A program made the translations under genes and the position numbers. The notes beneath the pieces are model-generated. The model made no database searches, had not been told where the DNA came from, and worked only from the letters and a program-made list of their open reading frames with translations. Of a stretch of 64,000 nucleotides of DNA, positions 59,332-64,000 are shown piece after piece. Origin of the DNA: Letharia columbiana. Taxonomy: Eukaryota; Ascomycota; Lecanoromycetes; Lecanorales; Parmeliaceae. The stretch is from NCBI RefSeq assembly GCF_014066305.1, contig NW_023501040.1, forward strand, positions 1,211,001 through 1,275,000. The letters are read 5' to 3'. Each line of letters starts with the position of its first letter. Within the stretch, counting starts at the first letter, position 1.

Positions 59332-60605
59332 AGATGACGAAGGATCTGTCAATTACCCTCCCCAATATAACTCAGCAGGTAGCCCACTAGTGGATTTACA
59401 AGCTGCGTAGAACCGATTTTGGCGGGTAGGAGGCGACGAGGGGCCGAGTGGCTCAAGGTCCGGTGGAGATCAAGTGTTGGGTCAACGCCAAGCTGACTTG
59501 ATGAGACAAAGATCCATACCGCATCCTGGCATTGATCGGTATGTATAAAAAGATCAATTTCTCACACGATAACGGTCTGTCTAGGGGTTGCTTGGAACCA
59601 TATCTTGTACGCAGAAACAGTCTCATACGCAGGATCCTCTTCCACGCAGTTGTCACCGAAAACACCCTCACTTCCCGACCGCCGAAAGGAGCAAATTACG
59701 GGGTTCTGGCTCTCTATCGCGTACTTTATTTATATCATCGAGTTAGATGTAGGTTCTCCAATTTGTCAAAGCCGCTGCGGTAGTGCACGGATTCTGGCCA
59801 TTCATACGTAGCCTACGCCATGTTCTTCGACTCCCCCCCTAGGTCTACTTCTTACACGTAAAAACATGTTATTGGCGAGTAGTCTCTTACATCCGTCGTT
59901 TCAAACAATCACATCGACACCCTCCATACCTTTCCCATCCTACCCTCACAAAGATCATGAACGATGAGGGTCAACCTTCCTAATCTCCTGTTGACTGGAT
60001 AAACGCGTCTGAACCAGCTCTTCGCGAAGCCCTCTCCACGGTTCAATCATCCGTCTTTGCATCAACCTCCTCGAAATGCAGCTCTGATATTCCACGCCCC
60101 CGCCTCCTGGTTGTGTTCCGGAAGGATTTGAACCGCTTTATATCGTGAGCTGAGTGCACATGCATCGCCCCTGTCGAGGCTTCTGGATATCCGTGCGAGT
60201 AGGTGCGAGAGCAGAGTCAATTCAAGTAGTTAGTAGGTATATCAGACTTTGGAGAGCAAAGCATGAAGTGCCTCGGTCGCGCTAGAATCGACCAGGCGGC
60301 CCCCGTCGTAGTCTTCGCGGTGAGGTCGGGCAATGGAACCCTGCAGTTTGGAAATTCTGATTTCATCTCGAAAAAAATATATACAGCCTGCTTCGGAGCT
60401 AAAGCACTGCTCGAAGGACCAATATCCCTTGTACGTGCTCGTCGCCACCAAATGCTCCTCCAAAATTGGGCCTAACAGGAGCTTTTCCAAAATCCCTTCC
60501 TGTAAATCATTTTGCGGATCACATCGCCGCCACTTGAAAGCTCCGGACGCCTGATACGGGTATTTGCAGCAAATATCGACAAAAGGAAAAAGGTTAATCA
60601 CGATC
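59332..60605. other. 1.27-kb gap between the convergent cyclin and ILV2 genes
   Basis: A 119-codon minus frame (60242-60601) lies just behind the ILV2 stop with protein-like pieces (LLLGPILEEHLVATSTYKGY) but no motif; it may be 3' UTR or a small gene. GGGGCCGAGTGGCTCAAGG near 59440 resembles a tRNA D-arm without a cloverleaf. Confidence 0.4.
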
Positions 60606-63002
60606 TCATCGGTTCGCCCGACCAGCTGCCTCCATCTTGACTTTCAGCTTGGCTCTCCTGGTCTTCTCTTTCGCTGCGGCGTAGGTTAGCATGTAGGTCT
60701 CAAGGGTAGCTTGGCACGATGTGCGAAATCAAGGGTAGACGTACCTTCGTCATATACTCGCATTTCATGAAGAGCGCAGCCAGCTTCCACCATGGGTAGA
60801 ACCGGCACCTTCTTATCCGTCACAATTTCCAGCAAAGCAGGGCCATCACTCTCGATCAACCACTTGAGCTTCGCCTCAACATCGTTTGGTGCAATGCAAC
60901 GCTGCGCTTGCACGCCCATCGCCTCGCCCAATTTGACAAAGTCTGGATTCTTCTGGTGAGTATGCGCGAACCGATCCTCGTAAAAGATAGACTGCCATTG
61001 GGTGACCATGCCTTGCTCTTCGTTGTTAAGGATGATGATCTTGACGCCAATTTGGAATTGAGCGGCCGTGCTGAGTTCCGTAAGAGTCATGCCGAAGGAT
61101 GCGTCCCCATCGATATCTATGACAAGAGCATCCGGACGAGCTACTTTTGCACCGATGGCAGCAGGCAGGCCAAATCCCATTGTTCCGAGGCCGCCAGAGG
61201 TGATCATGGTTCTGGGATGGCGCCATCGAAAATGCTGGGCAGTCCACATTTGGTGCTGTCCCACGCCGGTTGTAATTATAGTCCGTTCTTTCATGTCATG
61301 AGTGAGGTTGCTGAGTTTCTCAATAACGCTTTGTGGTTTAATAAGGCCGTCTGGAGTCTCCTTTTCATAAGCGAAAGGTAGGCGCTTCTTCCAGTCATTG
61401 ATCTGACTGAACCATTCAGGACGGGAAGCCTTTTCCTTGACGAATGGAAGAAGAAGGGCCAGGTTCGCGGCGACATCACCTTCTACAGCTTCGGTCGCTT
61501 GGACGACCTTGTTGATGTTTTTAGGCATGATCTCAAAATGAACAATTCCACCGCGCTTTTCAGCAGCAGCAGCTTTGGCTTGAGGGGCGAATTTAGCGAT
61601 ATTACCTGCAAAAGTCAGCGACGATAAAACTTTGTAACGTAGGATGCATCACCTGTTACGCGGTCATCAAACCTGGCCCCCAGAGCGATTACAAGATCCG
61701 CATCTTGTATAGCCATATTGGCATAAGGTGATCCGTGCATGCCGAGCATGTGTAGCGACTTTTCATCCAGCTCGTCGAAACCTCCGAGGCCTTGTACTGT
61801 AGTAGTGACTGGTATGCAAGCTTTGTCTGCCAACTCTTTGAGTAATTTCGGTCCTTCTGGCAGGGCAATCATGCCTTGACCGGCATATATGACGGGCTTC
61901 TTAGCAATATTGATTAACCTTGCAACACGCTGAATGACCCCCTGGAGCTGCTTCTGACTCAAATCCCTTGCGACCAAGCTAGCGGCACTAGGATGCGACG
62001 GCAGTGTACTGGCCATAGGAATAGGCTTCCGCAAAATAGCAGCCTGAACATCCTTCGGTAAGTCTACCAGCACAGGTCCTGGTCGTCCACTGGTAGCTAT
62101 CTCAAATGCTTCGTTGATTCTCTTTGGAAGCTCGGCGACCGTTTTGACCATGACGTTCCATTTGGTGCATGCCCTCGATATACCCACAACATCCGCCTCT
62201 TGAAAAGCATCTGACCCGATAGCAGTTGTGGGAACCTGACCGCAGAAAACGACCAAAGGCGTACCGTCTGACAAAGCGTCCTGTAAGGGAGTAATCACAT
62301 TGGTTGCTCCCGGACCAGATGTGACTAGCACAACCCCAGGTTTCCCTGAAGCTCGAGCATAGCCTTCTGCCATATGACCTGCTCCTTGCTCGTGACGGGG
62401 TAGGATGAATTCGAAGTTTTTGGAGTTGTAGATGGCGTCAAACACAGGCAGAATCGCTCCTCCTGGATATCCAAAGACATGCTGTACATAGTTCCAGAGG
62501 TCAGCATTACCCTCTGTGATATTGAGTAGTAGGAAGGACGTACCTTTACCCCTTGTCGTAACATCATCTCGTGAAATATCGCACCGCCACTGAGTCCAAT
62601 GAAGCTGTAATTGCAGCCAATCAGCAAAGGCAGGCCAATGCAGACACAGATGCAACTCACGACTCATCCATCTCTTGGCGCTGCGTATTTTGTAGCGGTT
62701 GTACATCGTTTCTCCTCGTCTCCTGGTTGAAGGCGGGACTTGGAATAGGCCTGGTTTGGCTGTGTGTAAAAGTCAGTGAATTGAATGCTTAGATCAGGAC
62801 TCGATAGTTACTCCACTCACGGGGCGGTCGCTGCAGCAGTACTTTGACCTCGTTTTGCAACATCCGTTTTGGCTTTCGACGATGGCAAAGTTTGCCCCGT
62901 TCTTCTGGATTCGGAAAATGCTGGTGCAGCAGTGGCGGTGGAAGAAAAATGCTGACGTGGTTGACGCCAGCGCAAAACGCGAGCAGACTTTGTTCGCAGC
63001 AT
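60606..63002 (-). CDS. ILV2: Acetolactate synthase catalytic subunit, mitochondrial, 699 aa
   Basis: First common step of valine, leucine and isoleucine synthesis (ThDP, FAD and Mg dependent), in mitochondria. Six exons: 62821-63002, 62661-62759, 62544-62604, 61653-62481, 60745-61605 and 60606-60673, with introns of 61, 56, 62, 47 and 71 bp; all phases close. Start MLRTKSARVLRWRQPRQHFS is an Arg-rich presequence. Then SPAFNQETRRNDVQPLQ, DESFIGLSGGAIFHEMMLRQ, HVFGYPGGAILPVFDAIYNS, catalytic Glu in LPRHEQGAGHMAEGYARASG, the Pro of GQVPTTAIGSDAFQEAD, GARFDDRVTGNIAKFAPQ, ThDP motif IDIDGDASFGMTLTEL with IILNNEEQGMVTQWQ, and the charged tail YDEAKEKTRRAKLKVKMEAA. Positions where fungi and plants gain sulfonylurea resistance (Pro in GQVPT, Trp in VTQWQ) carry the sensitive residues. 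A TGAGTCA lies upstream. Fully intact. Confidence 0.96.
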
Positions 63003-64000
63003 TGTATTGTGAGAGAAGAGCAGTGCTCAAAGGGCGGTAATCGTTGTGTCTTTTCTTGGTTGCAACGTGTGAGTCAATCCAATTCAAGACGGAAAGTGGC
63101 TTAAAATTTACGAAACTCAGACCGGTATCGGTATCGGCTAATGTCTTGGCACTGTGCGGGGAAACGTGTGGAGAATGGAGAATGACATTGCCATAACGCT
63201 GCATCTTCAACAAACGAGGAAGTGAGTATGCCGTTCACGTACAAAACAACCATAGATGAAAGACACCATTGACAGAAACTTGTCGCTGGGGCCGTTGGGG
63301 CAAATTTTTTGCAATCAGATCATGTCGATATAGCTTCGAATGACTGTTTTTTGTACATCATGTCGTTAAACAGCATCATTAAATACCGTATAATTATATC
63401 AAGGATATCTCATTCAGTATTGTTCATACTGGCGCTGCTTCAGAAACTCACGAAGGAGCCCACTATATCTGGACCTCATCTTGAGATTCGGCCGCGGCTG
63501 GCTCCGCCGTGCGTCTTTCCTACACATTTTCAGCATGCCCAGCATCCGAAATAAACAGCCATGTCGGTGTCCATCGCACCAAGTATTCAGATTCCCCCTT
63601 CTTCTCCTATGACTCGCTTTCCTTGATTTTTTTGGTTGCCTCACTTCCACTTCCCATAACCTATCTTGGACATCCACCGCGTGGGATGCAAGATATTCGA
63701 TACCCTCCGTCTCTGTGGCCCCGTAGAATTGCAGGGGGAGTTGGCAGTCCATTAGGCAAAGGGTAGGAGAAGGCTAACGTATTAGTCGCCCCACGTTCCG
63801 TACTGGGGGGAAGGCGAAGAACGAGTGAGAGGACTTGATGATAATGCCAAAACCTCGCTGATGGAATATATATAGTTCAGGATAGATAGCCAGTATAGCT
63901 GTGCAAATCAGGGTCAATACGTAGGCTCCTTAATTCATCCCGCTTGTCCAGGCTTTCTTCTATCCGTAGCAACCAAACCACGAAGTTCAAGTGATCATCT
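63003..64000. other. ILV2 upstream region and right edge
   Basis: Holds the ILV2 promoter with the TGAGTCA element. Further right, a 112-codon minus frame (63414-63752) and an 85-codon plus frame (63509-63766) overlap and have no motif; neither is called. Confidence 0.4.
63070..63076. promoter_or_regulatory. Gcn4/CpcA-type TGAGTCA element upstream of ILV2
   Basis: Perfect match to the palindromic TGASTCA bound by Gcn4 in yeast and CpcA/Cpc1 in filamentous fungi, 68 bp before the ILV2 start codon. Known biology: ILV2 genes respond to amino-acid starvation through general amino-acid control. A single 7-mer can occur by chance, so function is inferred from position. Confidence 0.5.

Noticed and set aside
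59438..59465. tRNA Leu/Ser-like D-arm GGGGCCGAGTGGCTCAAGG
   Set aside because: The downstream sequence gives no anticodon or T arm.
60242..60601. 119-codon minus frame behind ILV2
   Set aside because: Probably 3' UTR of ILV2; no motif, though a small gene is not excluded.

Overview
The window is nuclear DNA of a filamentous ascomycete (Pezizomycotina). Evidence: dense protein genes on both strands with short GT-AG introns (about 43-170 bp) carrying CTRAC/CTRAT branch sites, a THO2 subunit with a very long low-complexity tail, WSC and PAN cell-surface proteins, ankyrin and 2EXR-type proteins, a DUF3445 protein and relics of secondary-metabolism genes. A Dothideomycete is possible because several introns of the ADE6 gene look like diverged introner-like elements, but this placement is inference. 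No rRNA, tRNA, CRISPR array or prokaryotic operon was seen.

Layout. 1-6.5 kb is accessory: a frameshifted small hypothetical gene, a broken ankyrin gene, a small hypothetical gene, a 272-bp MITE with perfect 31-bp terminal inverted repeats, and a Ser/Thr-rich protein with a C-terminal PAN/Apple-like domain. 7.5-23 kb holds methylcrotonyl-CoA carboxylase beta (6 exons), a 2EXR/F-box-like protein, a Bor1-type anion transporter (4 exons), FGAM synthase ADE6 in 15 exons with one extra base, a SEC-C remnant, a GNAT acetyltransferase and a peroxisomal enoyl-CoA isomerase ending in SKL. 23.5-35 kb is a minus-strand block: an 893-aa low-complexity protein and the 2502-aa THO2. 35.5-44.3 kb holds an NAD(P)-dependent epimerase, a 4 x 31-bp minisatellite, a CCCH zinc-finger protein, ETF beta, an intact ankyrin protein and a membrane-anchored DUF3445 protein. 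45.8-51.4 kb holds a WSC sensor-like protein and a two-TM protein. 52-57.7 kb is decayed: an O-methyltransferase pseudogene beside an FLR1/DHA1-type MFS pseudogene. 58-63 kb holds a cyclin and acetolactate synthase (ILV2) with a Gcn4/CpcA-type site upstream.

The genes are housekeeping neighbours rather than one pathway. Functional links do exist: MCC beta (leucine breakdown) and ETF beta (electron acceptor for acyl-CoA and isovaleryl-CoA dehydrogenases) act in mitochondrial catabolism, the isomerase feeds peroxisomal beta-oxidation, ILV2 starts branched-chain amino-acid synthesis, and the WSC and PAN proteins belong to the cell surface.

The most notable signals are the intron-packed ADE6 gene with related intron ends, the MITE, the relic methyltransferase/transporter pair, and a recurring pattern of single-base indels in mononucleotide runs that break otherwise well-conserved genes. 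Splice sites given were read by eye; for every gene called intact the exon lengths close the reading frame exactly.
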